Assembly (NCBI GenBank): GCA_965201155.1
Contig: OZ241752.1
Coordinates: 620,001 to 684,000 of the forward strand
From: JANQOH01 sp965201155
GTDB lineage: Bacteria; Pseudomonadota; Alphaproteobacteria; UBA7887
Length of the DNA stretch: 64,000 bases
Direction of reading: 5' to 3'
Below are positions 34,858 to 44,062 of the stretch, piece by piece. The stretch's first letter is position 1; the number at the start of each line of letters is the position of its first letter. The notes under the pieces were generated by a model. That model searched no databases. It was not told the origin of the DNA and saw nothing but the letters and a program-made list of their open reading frames with translations. Position numbers and translations under genes: made by a program.

Positions 34858-36248
34858 TCCGCCTCTACAATACGGCAAGCGGCGCGAAGGAAGAGTTCAC
34901 GCCGTGCGACCCCGAGCATGTGCGCATGTATGTGTGCGGCCCCACCGTCTATGACCGCGCGCATATCGGCAATGCGCGCCCGGTTGTCCTGTTCGATGTC
35001 CTCTACCGCCTCCTCAAACGGCGCTATCCGCGCGTCACCTACGTTCGCAATATCACCGACGTGGACGACAAGATCATGGCCGCGGCCGCGGCCCGGAACG
35101 AACCGATAGGCGCCCTCACCGAGCGCACCATCAAACTGTTCCACCAGGACATGAAGGCCCTCGGCGCGGAGGAACCCGACGAGGAACCGCGCGCTACCGA
35201 ACATATCAACGCCATGATCGCCATGATCACATGCCTCGTCACTGGCGGTCACGCCTACGAAGCCGAAGGGCACGTGTTGTTCCATGTCCCGAGCATGACG
35301 GACTACGGCGCCTTGTCGCGCCGCAGCGTCCGCGAGATGGTCGCCGGCGCGCGCGTCGAGGTTGCGCCCTACAAGCGCGACCCCGCCGACTTCGTCCTGT
35401 GGAAGCCGTCCACCGCCGCCGAACCGGGATGGGAGTCGCCATGGGGCCGCGGACGCCCGGGATGGCACATCGAATGCTCGGCCATGAGTTCGCAATATCT
35501 GGGAAAGACATTCGACATACACGGCGGCGGACGTGACCTGATCTTCCCCCACCACGAAAATGAGCGGGCGCAGAGCGAGTGCGCACACGGCGCACCGTTC
35601 GTGCGCTACTGGATGCACAATGGCTATGTCATCGTGGAAGGACGGAAAATGTCGAAAAGCCTCGGCAATGTCATCACCGTCCACGATTTGCTCGACAAGG
35701 CCCCTGGCGAAGTCATCCGCTTCGCCATGCTGAAAACACACTACCGCCACCCCCTCGACTGGACCGCGGACGGCCTCGCCGCCGCCGGAACCGAGCTGAA
35801 CCGGCTCTATCGCGCCTTGCGGTCCCATCCCGATACGCCCGACACCACGGTGCCGGTCGAGGTCGAGGAAGCGCTCTCCGACGACCTGAACACCCCGAAA
35901 GCACTGGCCGTACTGCATCGCCTCGCCCGCGACGCCGAACGGACCGGCGCACCGCAAGCAGCCGCCGCACTGCGCGCCGCCGGCGCCGCGCTCGGCATCC
36001 TTGCAGACGATCCAAAGCGGTGGTTCATCCAGGTGCCCAGGATCAACGCGGAGATCGGCGTCGGCGGCGAAATCAACGCGCGGATCACCGACAACAACAC
36101 GGAAATCGACGCGCAGATCGCCGAACGCGCACAGGCGCGCGCCGCACGCGACTTCGCCCGCGCCGACACTATCCGCAACACGCTCGCCGAACAGGGAATC
36201 CTTCTCGAAGACAAACCGGACGGCTCCACCATCTGGCGCCGCGCCTGA
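34854..36248 (+). CDS. cysS: Cysteinyl-tRNA synthetase
   Basis: CysRS is a class I synthetase that charges tRNA-Cys. The 464-residue product has the zinc Cys28 in MYVCGPTVYD, the HIGH-type AHIGN, WHIECSAMS, FPHHENERAQSE and the KMSKS motif. Near residue 390 there is an unusual stretch of about 25 residues (VPRINAEIGVGGEINARIT) before the final helices. The ATG at 34854 overlaps the preceding stop by 4 bp; the next gene shares one base with its stop. Confidence 0.95.
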   Translation: MIRLYNTASGAKEEFTPCDPEHVRMYVCGPTVYDRAHIGNARPVVLFDVLYRLLKRRYPRVTYVRNITDVDDKIMAAAAARNEPIGALTERTIKLFHQDMKALGAEEPDEEPRATEHINAMIAMITCLVTGGHAYEAEGHVLFHVPSMTDYGALSRRSVREMVAGARVEVAPYKRDPADFVLWKPSTAAEPGWESPWGRGRPGWHIECSAMSSQYLGKTFDIHGGGRDLIFPHHENERAQSECAHGAPFVRYWMHNGYVIVEGRKMSKSLGNVITVHDLLDKAPGEVIRFAMLKTHYRHPLDWTADGLAAAGTELNRLYRALRSHPDTPDTTVPVEVEEALSDDLNTPKALAVLHRLARDAERTGAPQAAAALRAAGAALGILADDPKRWFIQVPRINAEIGVGGEINARITDNNTEIDAQIAERAQARAARDFARADTIRNTLAEQGILLEDKPDGSTIWRRA

Positions 36249-37837
36249 TGCCCGATCGCATCCGTATTTTCGACACCACGCTGCGCGACGGCGGGCAGAC
36301 CCAGGGCGTCGATTTTGGCGCCGCCGACAAGATCGCCATCGCCCGCGCGCTCGATGAACTCGGCGTGGATTACATCGAAGCCGGATGGCCCGGCGCCAAT
36401 CCCACCGACGACGCGGTGTTCGCCGGCATGCCGAAACTCAACCGCGCAAGGCTGGTCGCGTTCGGCATGACGCGGCGCCCCGGACGCAGCGCCGCCAACG
36501 ATCCCGGCCTCGCCGCCGTACTCAATGCCGGCGCCGCCGCAGCGTGCCTCGTCGGCAAGACATGGGATTTTCACGTCGAGACCGCCCTCGGCATCGACGC
36601 CGCCGAAAACCGCGCCATGATTGCCGATTCCATCGCCTTCGCTGCCGGCCGCTGCGAACAGGTCCTGTTCGACGCAGAACATTTTTTTGACGGCTACAAG
36701 GTGAACCCCGACTTCGCCCTGTCATGCCTGCAGGAAGCGCTCGACGCCGGCGCACGCTGGGTCGTGCTGTGCGACACCAATGGCGGCGCCCTGCCCCGTG
36801 AAATCGGCGATATCACCTCAGACATCTGCGCCCGCATCCCCGGCAGCCATGTCGGCATTCACTGTCACAATGATTCCGGCGCCGCAGTCGCCAGTTCACT
36901 GGCCGCCGTGTCCGCCGGCGCGCGGCAGGTGCAAGGCACGCTGAACGGACTCGGCGAACGCTGCGGCAATGCCGACTTGACCGCCGTCATCCCCAATCTG
37001 ATGCTCAAGATGGGCCGTGAAACCAATATCGGCCCCGGCGGACTGAAGAAACTCACCGCGGCCTCGCGCCTGCTCGATGACCGCCTGAACCGCCCGCGCC
37101 TGCCCACCAGGCCCTATGTCGGCGAAGCCGCCTTCGCCCACAAGGGCGGGCTGCATGTATCGGCTATCGCCCGCAATCCGCGCACCTATGAGCACATCGC
37201 CCCCGAGACCGTGGGCAACCGGCGCGCGGTCGTTGTCTCGGACCAGGCCGGTCGGTCGAACATCCTCGCCCGTTTCCAAGAACTCGGCATCGCCATGGAC
37301 CGTGCATCGCCGCGCATCGACCGCCTCGTAACCCTGGTGAAGGAACGTGAAGCGCAGGGCTATGCCTATGACGGCGCCGCCGCCAGCTTCGAGCTGCTGG
37401 CCCGGCGCACCCTCGGCGAAGTGCCCGAATTCTTTACCCTCAACAGCTTCCGCGTCATCGATGAACGCCGCATCAATGCCCGCGGCGAACGCGTCACCCT
37501 GTCCGAAGCAACCATGAAAGTGGTCGTCAGGGACCGCGCCGTCATGGTTGTCGCCGAAGGCAACGGCCCGGTCGACGCCCTGGCCCACGGCCTGCGCAAG
37601 GCACTCTCCGACGCCTACGCCCCGCTCGCCGACATGCGGCTCGTCGACTACAAGGTGCGCATCCTCACCCCCGAAGACGGCACCGGCGCCGTCACACGCG
37701 TGATGATCGAAAGCGCCGACAATGCCGGGCAGCGATGGTCCTGCGTGGGCGTTTCCACCAACGTTATTGCCGCCTCCTACGACGCTCTGCATGACGCCGT
37801 GACCTTCCGCCTGCTGCGCGCTGCGGCGCCGGCATAG
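36248..37837 (+). CDS. cimA: Citramalate synthase
   Basis: This enzyme condenses acetyl-CoA and pyruvate to citramalate, a threonine-independent route to isoleucine. The 529-residue product has the LeuA/CimA TIM barrel (IFDTTLRDGGQTQG, LCDTNGGALP, GIHCHNDSGAAVA, GTLNGLGERCGNADL) and a C-terminal regulatory LeuA-type domain (about 390-529). DTTLRDG and HCHND are the metal sites. It starts at ATG 36248, one base into the cysS stop. 2-isopropylmalate or homocitrate synthase is less likely from the motif wording. Confidence 0.9.
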   Translation: MPDRIRIFDTTLRDGGQTQGVDFGAADKIAIARALDELGVDYIEAGWPGANPTDDAVFAGMPKLNRARLVAFGMTRRPGRSAANDPGLAAVLNAGAAAACLVGKTWDFHVETALGIDAAENRAMIADSIAFAAGRCEQVLFDAEHFFDGYKVNPDFALSCLQEALDAGARWVVLCDTNGGALPREIGDITSDICARIPGSHVGIHCHNDSGAAVASSLAAVSAGARQVQGTLNGLGERCGNADLTAVIPNLMLKMGRETNIGPGGLKKLTAASRLLDDRLNRPRLPTRPYVGEAAFAHKGGLHVSAIARNPRTYEHIAPETVGNRRAVVVSDQAGRSNILARFQELGIAMDRASPRIDRLVTLVKEREAQGYAYDGAAASFELLARRTLGEVPEFFTLNSFRVIDERRINARGERVTLSEATMKVVVRDRAVMVVAEGNGPVDALAHGLRKALSDAYAPLADMRLVDYKVRILTPEDGTGAVTRVMIESADNAGQRWSCVGVSTNVIAASYDALHDAVTFRLLRAAAPA

Positions 37838-37852
37838 GCCGGACGCAGGCGC

Positions 37853-38611
37853 ATGGCAGGCACTGACCGCAGCTTGCAGGCGGCGCTCGCAGGACTGCGC
37901 CCGGCAATCATCCTCGTCAACCCTCAACTCGGTGAAAATATCGGCGCCGCCGCACGCGCAATGTTGAATTTCGGCCTTGACGAATTACGGCTCGTGAACC
38001 CGCGCGACGGCTGGCCCAATACCGCCGCCACCGCCACCGCCGCCGGGGCCGACCGGGTTTTGCAGCAAGCCGAGGTGTTTGACAGCCTCGAAGCGGCCCT
38101 TGCCGACCGGCGGTTCGTCCTCGCAACCACCGCACGGACTCGCGGCATGGCGCTGCACGTCGTCGCACCGCCGGAAGCGGCCTCGCTGTTGCGGCAGGCC
38201 GCCGCCCGCGGCGACACCGGAGCCGTGGTCTTCGGACGCGAAAGCACCGGCCTCGACAACGACTCCCTGGCGCTTGCCGACGCCGCCGTTTCCTTCCCCG
38301 CCAACCCTGGCTTCTCCTCCCTCAACCTCGCCATGGCAGTGCTGCTCATCGCCTGGGAATGGCAGCGGGCAGACCCGCCGATAACCGTGAATCCTTCCGC
38401 CTGCACCGCGACCAAGGCGGATTTGCTCGGTTTCTTCGAACACCTGGAAGGCGAACTCGACAAATGCGGCTTCTTCCGCACGGACGAAATGCGCCCTGGT
38501 ATGGTGCGCAATCTGCGGACCCTGTTTCAGCGCGCGCGCCTGTCGGAACAGGAAGTGCGCACCCTGCGCGGCGTGGTCAGCGGGCTGGCAGGACCGAACC
38601 GGCGCAGGTGA
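37853..38611 (+). CDS. trmJ: tRNA (cytidine/uridine-2'-O-)-methyltransferase, TrmJ-like
   Basis: This SpoU/SPOUT enzyme methylates the ribose at position 32 of tRNAs in its characterised relatives. The 252-residue product shows ILVNPQLGENIGAAARAMLNFGL, LATTARTRG, VVFGRESTGLDNDSLALAD and FSSLNLAMAVLLIAWEW, with a helical C-terminus (DEMRPGMVRNLRTLFQR). It is 15 bp after cimA. A general rRNA target cannot be excluded. Confidence 0.9.
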   Translation: MAGTDRSLQAALAGLRPAIILVNPQLGENIGAAARAMLNFGLDELRLVNPRDGWPNTAATATAAGADRVLQQAEVFDSLEAALADRRFVLATTARTRGMALHVVAPPEAASLLRQAAARGDTGAVVFGRESTGLDNDSLALADAAVSFPANPGFSSLNLAMAVLLIAWEWQRADPPITVNPSACTATKADLLGFFEHLEGELDKCGFFRTDEMRPGMVRNLRTLFQRARLSEQEVRTLRGVVSGLAGPNRRR

Positions 38612-38616
38612 ACGGT

Positions 38617-38645
38617 TTGACAAATCCCGCCCCACGGCTTATGGT
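38617..38645 (+). promoter_or_regulatory. Strong candidate promoter for rpsD
   Basis: TTGACA (38617-38622), a 17-bp spacer and TATGGT (38640-38645) start just after the trmJ stop. It has a perfect -35 box and a good -10 box. The predicted start near 38652 is immediately before the leader hairpin. Confidence 0.55.
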
Positions 38646-38658
38646 GCGCGTCAAGTGC

Positions 38659-38680
38659 GGCGGCCGGCAAGCCGGCTGCC
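38659..38680 (+). promoter_or_regulatory. GC-rich hairpin in the rpsD leader
   Basis: GGCGGCCGGC, then AA, then GCCGGCTGCC forms a 10-bp stem with one G-T pair and is followed by GTATTTTGTC. It lies between the candidate promoter and the rpsD ATG (38712). It could be an attenuator-like terminator or an autoregulatory target; S4 is known to repress its own synthesis in other bacteria. The function is inferred from position. Confidence 0.45.
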
Positions 38681-38711
38681 GTATTTTGTCATGTCGCGAA
38701 CGGACAGTTTC

Positions 38712-39326
38712 ATGAGCAAGCGCAACACCTCCAAATACAAGCTCGACCGCAGACTCGGTGTCAATTTGTGGGGGCGCGCCAAAAGCCCGATCAATATGCG
38801 CGACTACGGACCCGGCGAACACGGCCAACGCCGCCGCAAGGTGTCCGATTACGGCGTGCAATTGCAGGCAAAACAGAAACTCAAGGGCTATTACGGCGAA
38901 ATCTCGGAGAAACAATTCCGCCGCATCTACGCCGAGGCGGTGCGCCGGCGCGGTGATACGCTGCAAAACCTCGTCGGCCTGCTGGAACGCCGGCTCGACA
39001 TGGTCATCTATCGAATGAACTTCGCACCAACCATCTTCGCAGCGCGGCAGATCGTCAATCACGGCCATATCGAGGTGAACGGCCGGCGCGTGACCGTCGC
39101 CAGCTATCGCGTCGGCGAAGGCGATACCATTGCTGTCCGTTCCCGCTCGCGGCAGCACCCGCTGGTGTTGGAAACCGTCCAGCATCCTGAACGCGACGTG
39201 CCCGAATATATCGAAGTCGATTTCGACAAGCTGCGCGGCACCTATGTGCGCCAGCCCGAATTCTCGGATATTCCTTATCCGGTGCAAATGGAACCCAATC
39301 TCGTCGTGGAATACTACTCCCGCTGA
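38712..39326 (+). CDS. rpsD: 30S ribosomal protein S4
   Basis: S4 is a primary 16S rRNA-binding protein. The 204-residue product starts at ATG 38712 (MSKRNTSKYKLDRRLGVNLWG). It shows GPGEHGQRRRKVSDYGVQLQAKQKLKGYYGE split around the conserved helix, then the S4 RNA-binding domain (RLDMVIYRMNFAPT, ARQIVNHGHIEVNGRRV). It stands alone here, away from the alpha operon, as is common in alphaproteobacteria. Confidence 0.96.
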   Translation: MSKRNTSKYKLDRRLGVNLWGRAKSPINMRDYGPGEHGQRRRKVSDYGVQLQAKQKLKGYYGEISEKQFRRIYAEAVRRRGDTLQNLVGLLERRLDMVIYRMNFAPTIFAARQIVNHGHIEVNGRRVTVASYRVGEGDTIAVRSRSRQHPLVLETVQHPERDVPEYIEVDFDKLRGTYVRQPEFSDIPYPVQMEPNLVVEYYSR

Positions 39327-39331
39327 TCCCG

Positions 39332-39868
39332 GTGGCGCGCATCGACCTGATCGCAAAGGGAAACCTGCCAACGCCGCTACGCGAGCAGTGGGACGCCATA
39401 TGCGCCTACGCGCCGTTCGACCACATGCTCGGCGCATTCGCCCATAGACCCTCGGTTTTTGAACACCTGTTCGCTATGCAGGCTGCCCTCCGCAAGGAAG
39501 GCGCCTTGTCACGGCGCCATTGGGAACTGGCTCAGGTCGCAGTCTCTCAATTGAATGACTGCACCTATTGCCGCGCACACCATGAGCCGCTGCTTGCGAA
39601 AGAAGGCCTGTCAGATCCCGGCGTGGCATGCCTGATTGACGACAAATCCCACCTGGAACTCGACGCTGCCGACAAGGCGGTGGTCGCCTGCGCCCGCGCC
39701 GTAACCGAAACGCCAAGGCAAGTGCCGGATCACGTATTCACGGAATTGCGCAGGCATTTCAACGACGCACAAATCGTCGAACTCGTCTGGCAAATCGCCC
39801 TGTGCGGCGCCTTCAACCGCTTCAACAGCGCCCTTGGCTTGGATATCGAGCCGGAACTCACCGAATAA
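39332..39868 (+). CDS. AhpD/carboxymuconolactone decarboxylase-like protein
   Basis: The 178-residue product starts at GTG 39332, 5 bp after rpsD. It contains the AhpD-type redox motif CTYCRAHH (CxxC followed by His) in the LSRRHWELAQVAVSQLNDC helix context. It is probably a small peroxidase-related or alkylhydroperoxidase-like enzyme. No peroxidase partner is adjacent. Confidence 0.85.
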   Translation: MARIDLIAKGNLPTPLREQWDAICAYAPFDHMLGAFAHRPSVFEHLFAMQAALRKEGALSRRHWELAQVAVSQLNDCTYCRAHHEPLLAKEGLSDPGVACLIDDKSHLELDAADKAVVACARAVTETPRQVPDHVFTELRRHFNDAQIVELVWQIALCGAFNRFNSALGLDIEPELTE

Positions 39869-39876
39869 TGACATTT

Positions 39877-39953
39877 TGGTCGGGGCGGCCGGATTCGAAC
39901 CGGCGACCCTCTGCTCCCAAAGCAGATGCGCTGCCAGGCTGCGCCACGCCCCG
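39877..39953 (-). tRNA. tRNA-Pro (UGG)
   Basis: The minus strand folds as a full 77-nt cloverleaf: acceptor CGGGGCG/CGCCCCG, anticodon stem TCTGC/GCAGA with loop TTTGGGA (anticodon TGG), T-arm GCCGG-TTCGAAT-CCGGC and encoded CCA. It lies between the AhpD-like gene and a minus-strand SDR gene. Confidence 0.96.
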
Positions 39954-39968
39954 ATAATGCGTTTCCGA

Positions 39969-40751
39969 TTAAGCGATTGGCGTACGTGCGCCCATACCGC
40001 CGTCCAACGCATAGACAACCCCGGTAATGTAGGACGCACGCGCCGACGCAAGAAAGGCTGTCAGATCAGCCACTTCTTCCGAGCGAGCAGCGCGGCCGAG
40101 CGGCATGTCCTTGTTCAATTCCTGCCAGCGCTCGGCATCCCCCAGAATGTCCGCAGCGCGCGTGCGCATCAGCGTCACCATCCGGTCGGTTTCGACAAAC
40201 CCCGGATTGATTCCGACGACCCGCACATTGTCATAAAGGCTCGTCGAACCAAGCGCACGCGTAAACGCCATCAACCCCGCATTGGCGGTGCTGCCGGCAA
40301 TGTAGTTTGCGTCCAGCCGCTCACCCGCCAGACCGATGATGTTCACGATCACGCCGCTGCCGCGCTCGCACATGCGGGCGTGCATAGTGCGGCACAGATT
40401 GATATAGCCGAACACCTTGAGGTCCCACGCTGCACGCCAGCGCTCCTCGTCGACCGCAGCCACCGAACCGCCGGGAATGGCGCCGGCATTGTTGACCAGA
40501 ATATCAATATTGCCGACATCCGCCGCCAACGCCTGCTGCTGCGCGCTGACCGAAAGATCACACGGGTGAATCGTTACCGAAACCTGATGCGCCGCTCGGA
40601 TTGCGTCGCGGACCTCCGCCAACGCCTCTTCCCCCCGCGCGGCGAGATGCAGATGCACGCCCTCTGCCGCCAGCGTCCGTGCCACAGCGCGCCCTATTCC
40701 CTTCGACCCGCCGGTGACAAGCGCAGTCTTTCCCGCCAATTCAAGTTCCAT
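39969..40751 (-). CDS. SDR-family oxidoreductase with atypical active site
   Basis: The 260-residue product starts at ATG 40749-40751 (MELELAGKTALVTGGSKGIGR). It has TGGSKGIG, NNAGAIPGG and the C-terminal ITGVVYALDGGMG. Around the catalytic site it reads IIGLAGERLDANYIAGSTANAGL. Tyr is present, but Lys is not four residues later, and Ser is not in the usual place. A known SDR subgroup shares the NYIAGxxxNA pattern, so it may be active on a special substrate. It is divergent from the next SDR. Confidence 0.85.
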   Translation of the reverse strand: MELELAGKTALVTGGSKGIGRAVARTLAAEGVHLHLAARGEEALAEVRDAIRAAHQVSVTIHPCDLSVSAQQQALAADVGNIDILVNNAGAIPGGSVAAVDEERWRAAWDLKVFGYINLCRTMHARMCERGSGVIVNIIGLAGERLDANYIAGSTANAGLMAFTRALGSTSLYDNVRVVGINPGFVETDRMVTLMRTRAADILGDAERWQELNKDMPLGRAARSEEVADLTAFLASARASYITGVVYALDGGMGARTPIA

Positions 40752-40841
40752 GCAGATGTCTCCCTGATGCCATCCTGACGGTAGATATCGCCGAAGCAAA
40801 CAACGTGCGCAAGCGAAATTGTCGCAACTGCACGTAGCGTC

Positions 40842-40870
40842 TTCCACCTGACAGACGCAAAACCCATATA
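40842..40870 (+). promoter_or_regulatory. Candidate promoter for the plus-strand SDR gene
   Basis: TTCCAC (40842-40847), a 17-bp spacer and CATATA (40865-40870) lie in the 174-bp divergent gap between two SDR genes. The match to consensus is moderate. Confidence 0.3.
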
Positions 40871-40925
40871 GGGATAGAGAAAAACTGCGGACCGGGCCGC
40901 AAGGCACATTTGAGGAGAGAAACGC

Positions 40926-41693
40926 GTGTCGAACAACGACTTTGCCGGCCGTACCGCGCTGGTGACCGGCGGATCGCGCGGCATCGGTGCCGCGATCTGC
41001 GAACGCCTGGCGGAATCCGGCGCGCGAATTGCGCTCAATTACCACTCGAGCGAGGCGGCGGCGGAAGAAGTGGTGAGCCGGATACGCGATGCCGGCGGAC
41101 AGTGCCGCCCCTGGCGCGCCGATGTTTCCGAACTCGCACAGGTGCAGGCGATGGTTGGAGAGATCGAACGCGAGCTCGGGCCGATCGATTTTCTGGTCGC
41201 CAATGCGGGAATCGCCAGCGCCGCCGACAAGACCGATATGGAACCGGATTTGTGGCGTCGCATCATCGACGTCAATCTCCACGGGACCTTCAACACGGTA
41301 TGGAGCGTCAAGGACGGCATGATGGCGCGCGGCGCTGGCAGCATCGTCTGCATCTCCTCCATTCTGGGATTAGCCATGAACCCCCTGGCGCTCGACCGCT
41401 TGATCGCTTACAGCACATCAAAAGCGGCGATCATCGGTTTCGTGCGCAGCGCTGCCGCAGCGTTCGGACCGCATGTGCGCGTGAACGGCATCGCCCCAGG
41501 GTGGATTGAAACCGACATGACCGATAACGCAAGCGAAGAGGCTCGCGCCCGACTGGTCGCCGCAACACCGCTCAAGCGTACCGGCGCGCCGGACGACATT
41601 GCCGATGCCGTGAACTTCTTCCTCAGCAGCGAAGCGCGATTCATCACCGGCCAGACCATCGCCGCATCGGGCGGCCTCGGCACGGTGCCGTGA
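40926..41693 (+). CDS. SDR-family NAD(P)-dependent oxidoreductase (FabG-like)
   Basis: The 255-residue product starts at GTG 40926 behind GAGGAG. It is a canonical classical SDR: TGGSRGIG, NAGIAS, the catalytic Ser in ISSILG, YSTSK (Tyr-x3-Lys), IAPGWIETDMT and ITGQTIAASGG. It is probably a 3-ketoacyl reductase or polyol dehydrogenase; the substrate is unknown. It converges with the ParA-like gene after 11 bp. Confidence 0.88.
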   Translation: MSNNDFAGRTALVTGGSRGIGAAICERLAESGARIALNYHSSEAAAEEVVSRIRDAGGQCRPWRADVSELAQVQAMVGEIERELGPIDFLVANAGIASAADKTDMEPDLWRRIIDVNLHGTFNTVWSVKDGMMARGAGSIVCISSILGLAMNPLALDRLIAYSTSKAAIIGFVRSAAAAFGPHVRVNGIAPGWIETDMTDNASEEARARLVAATPLKRTGAPDDIADAVNFFLSSEARFITGQTIAASGGLGTVP

Positions 41694-41704
41694 GGCCTCT
41701 CCGG

Positions 41705-42337
41705 TTACCCGCCCTCTCCGTCTTCGATAAGGCGAATCAGCGATAACCATTCACCGACGATCTCCGCGCGACGCGAGGGCGCGATATCGAAGATGCCGAG
41801 CCCCTGCCTGGCGACTTCCGGATAAAGCGCGCGATTGCTGAACCGCGCTGCCACCTGGTGACCAAGGCCGGCGAGAAAGCTCTCCAGATCGGCAGCAGCG
41901 CGCGTGCCGCGTCGTACGCCATTGGCAACCACCGCAACCGGTTTGCGTCCGCTGCGAATGGGCTTCAATTGCTCCACCCGCCTGAGAAACCGGCGGGTCG
42001 CTACTTCGTCGAAGAATGACGGCAGCACAGGCATGACCAGCAAGTCTGCACGTCTGAGAAATTCCTGCACACGCTTCGAGTCGAGGCCCGCGCCGGCGTC
42101 GATCACCAGCCTGTCGAGGCGCTTTGGCGGGCGCTCCGCCTGCTGCCGCCAGTCCAGCGCCTCGATCGGCGCCGCTTCTGCCGGCCGGCGCTTCAGCCAT
42201 CGCTGGCTGGAACGCTGGCGGTCGCCTTCCGCCAAGCCGGTTCGCAGTCCCGCGCTGGCAAACGCCGATGCCAGATTGGTGGCGATGGTGGTCTTGCCAC
42301 AGCCGCCCTTGGCATTTGCCACCAATACCGAGATCAT
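41705..42337 (-). CDS. ParA/MinD-like ATPase
   Basis: The 210-residue product starts at ATG 42335-42337 (MISVLVANAKGGCGKTT). The deviant Walker A is KGGCGKTT, followed by DRQRSSQRWL (switch I region) and VIDAGAG. Orphan ParA-like proteins of this size position cellular cargo or regulate other complexes; no ParB or plasmid genes are adjacent. It follows the CYTH-CHAD gene by 13 bp. Confidence 0.85.
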   Translation of the reverse strand: MISVLVANAKGGCGKTTIATNLASAFASAGLRTGLAEGDRQRSSQRWLKRRPAEAAPIEALDWRQQAERPPKRLDRLVIDAGAGLDSKRVQEFLRRADLLVMPVLPSFFDEVATRRFLRRVEQLKPIRSGRKPVAVVANGVRRGTRAAADLESFLAGLGHQVAARFSNRALYPEVARQGLGIFDIAPSRRAEIVGEWLSLIRLIEDGEGG

Positions 42338-42350
42338 CCGGCTCACTCTT

Positions 42351-43841
42351 TCACCGCCAGAAGGGAGGCGCCGCGGCGAACCTCCGCCAAGCCGCAACCA
42401 TCCGTTTGTCCACCGCTGCCAGCCGGTGACTGTACCACCCGCGCACCACCGCCGCGCCGATGGCACCTTCAGCGTCACCTTCGGCCAGCTTGTCAGCGAG
42501 CTGCGGCGCCACCACCGAGTCGTTCAGGTGCCCTAGCATATCCTGGAACTCCGCCAGCGCCGACAAATAGGGCCGCGCCGCCGAGCGCGGATAAAGTGAT
42601 TGGAAGTAATCGCATGCGTAACGCAGCTTCTTGAGCGAAATACGCACCGCATGACGCTGCTCATTCGGCAGGGTATCGAACGACCGCCCCGCCTTCAGTA
42701 CCTTCCGGCGTCGTTTCGTCAGCAAGTCTGCTGCGGAGGAAGCCAGCGGCGGCGGTGAACCGGCAACCTCCGGCTGACCTTCCGCCAACAGCAGCAGATC
42801 GACCAGCAACAATGTGAACGGTCCGCTGGCGATCAGGCGCCCGACATCGTCATAGGCCGTTTGGGTATGTTCCTCCGCAAGGGTTGCGAGGCGCGCGAGA
42901 CCCGGTACCTCGGGATTGGCCGTGCGCACGGGCGGCAGCATTTCACTCAGAAACACATCGAGGTCGCGGGCGGGACCCAGGGAACGCAGCGCCTGTTTGG
43001 CGCTTTCGATCAACGAGTCCGCACTCGGAAGGAAACCGGTCGGCAGAAGCGTCAGCAGCGAACGCAGGCGGCGCAACCCGACGCGCAATTGATGAACACC
43101 TTCAGGGTCGCGCCCATCGGCCGCAGCCGCAAGATTGGCCAGAACATGGCGCGCTGTCTCCGCCGACAGCGTGGCGAAGGCGCCGCGCCAGCCGTCCGCC
43201 TCACGCAGGCCCGAACGCGCGGCTTTGCTGAAGGGCGGCGGTGCGTCGTCACGCAATTGCTGTCCTCGCGCCGCCTTGGAGCGGGTCTCTACCGCAAGCG
43301 GGTAGGCTTCCGCCAACGCCCGAGCGCATCTCAGCATGTCGGAGGCAGGCCCGTCGAGCAGTTCGAATTCCAGTTCGGCAAGCGGGAGCGCAGCGTCGTC
43401 AGCAGTGACCTTGCCTTCATCCAGAGAGACTTCGACGATCGCACCGCCGGTGGTAATGCGCTTCTTTTGCCGTGCGACATCCGTGACAAAGCAGGGACTG
43501 AGCTCTTCAGGCAGCACGGTGCCGATTTCGCGGCGCGGCGCCGTCGGCGGCAAAAGACCGACATGAGCAGTTGGCTCGGCCAGATGGGAAGTCCACTCGC
43601 CGCGCCGCAACCCGCCGCCTTCGCGTTTCAGGGTGAGTTCGTGGCTGTCCGCTTCAGAACGCAGTCGCAGCGTGAAGCCGCGGTTCCACAACCGCCTGTC
43701 ACGGGTGTCGTAATAGACGCTCAATGTGTGTCTCGGCGCAGGTGTATCGCCCTTGAGCGCGCGAAACGCGCGCGCCAGAACTGTCGGCGTTCCGGTGAGC
43801 TTGAGTTCTGTTTCGAGGTCCCGCCGGGAAGATGCAGACAT
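42351..43841 (-). CDS. CYTH and CHAD domain protein
   Basis: The 496-residue product has an N-terminal CYTH triphosphate tunnel domain (about 8-200; ETELKLTG with the ExExK motif, LTLKREG). The C-terminal CHAD domain (about 215-496) is His/Arg-rich and helical (VHQLRVGLRRLRSLL, HAVRISLKKLRYACDYF). CYTH domains hydrolyse or bind triphosphates; CHAD binds polyphosphate. It is therefore probably a polyphosphate-associated enzyme. Its gene is paired with the ParA-like gene. Confidence 0.9.
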   Translation of the reverse strand: MSASSRRDLETELKLTGTPTVLARAFRALKGDTPAPRHTLSVYYDTRDRRLWNRGFTLRLRSEADSHELTLKREGGGLRRGEWTSHLAEPTAHVGLLPPTAPRREIGTVLPEELSPCFVTDVARQKKRITTGGAIVEVSLDEGKVTADDAALPLAELEFELLDGPASDMLRCARALAEAYPLAVETRSKAARGQQLRDDAPPPFSKAARSGLREADGWRGAFATLSAETARHVLANLAAAADGRDPEGVHQLRVGLRRLRSLLTLLPTGFLPSADSLIESAKQALRSLGPARDLDVFLSEMLPPVRTANPEVPGLARLATLAEEHTQTAYDDVGRLIASGPFTLLLVDLLLLAEGQPEVAGSPPPLASSAADLLTKRRRKVLKAGRSFDTLPNEQRHAVRISLKKLRYACDYFQSLYPRSAARPYLSALAEFQDMLGHLNDSVVAPQLADKLAEGDAEGAIGAAVVRGWYSHRLAAVDKRMVAAWRRFAAAPPFWR

Positions 43842-44062
43842 GGCTACACGGCGCAGAGACTGAGCAGGAAGGTCATACAGTCTTTATATGACACTTCATT
43901 TACAGTTCAAGGATGAATAACGAGCACCGCAAATAATCAGATATTCGGAAGTTTCACCAAGTACTCGTGTCGATAGTCCGAGCTGGTCGTGCCCCCGTCC
44001 GTTGCAGGAAACGAAACAAGCGCCTATGTGTGTTCCCGACGCCTTCGCTTCAGGTGCCCCCG

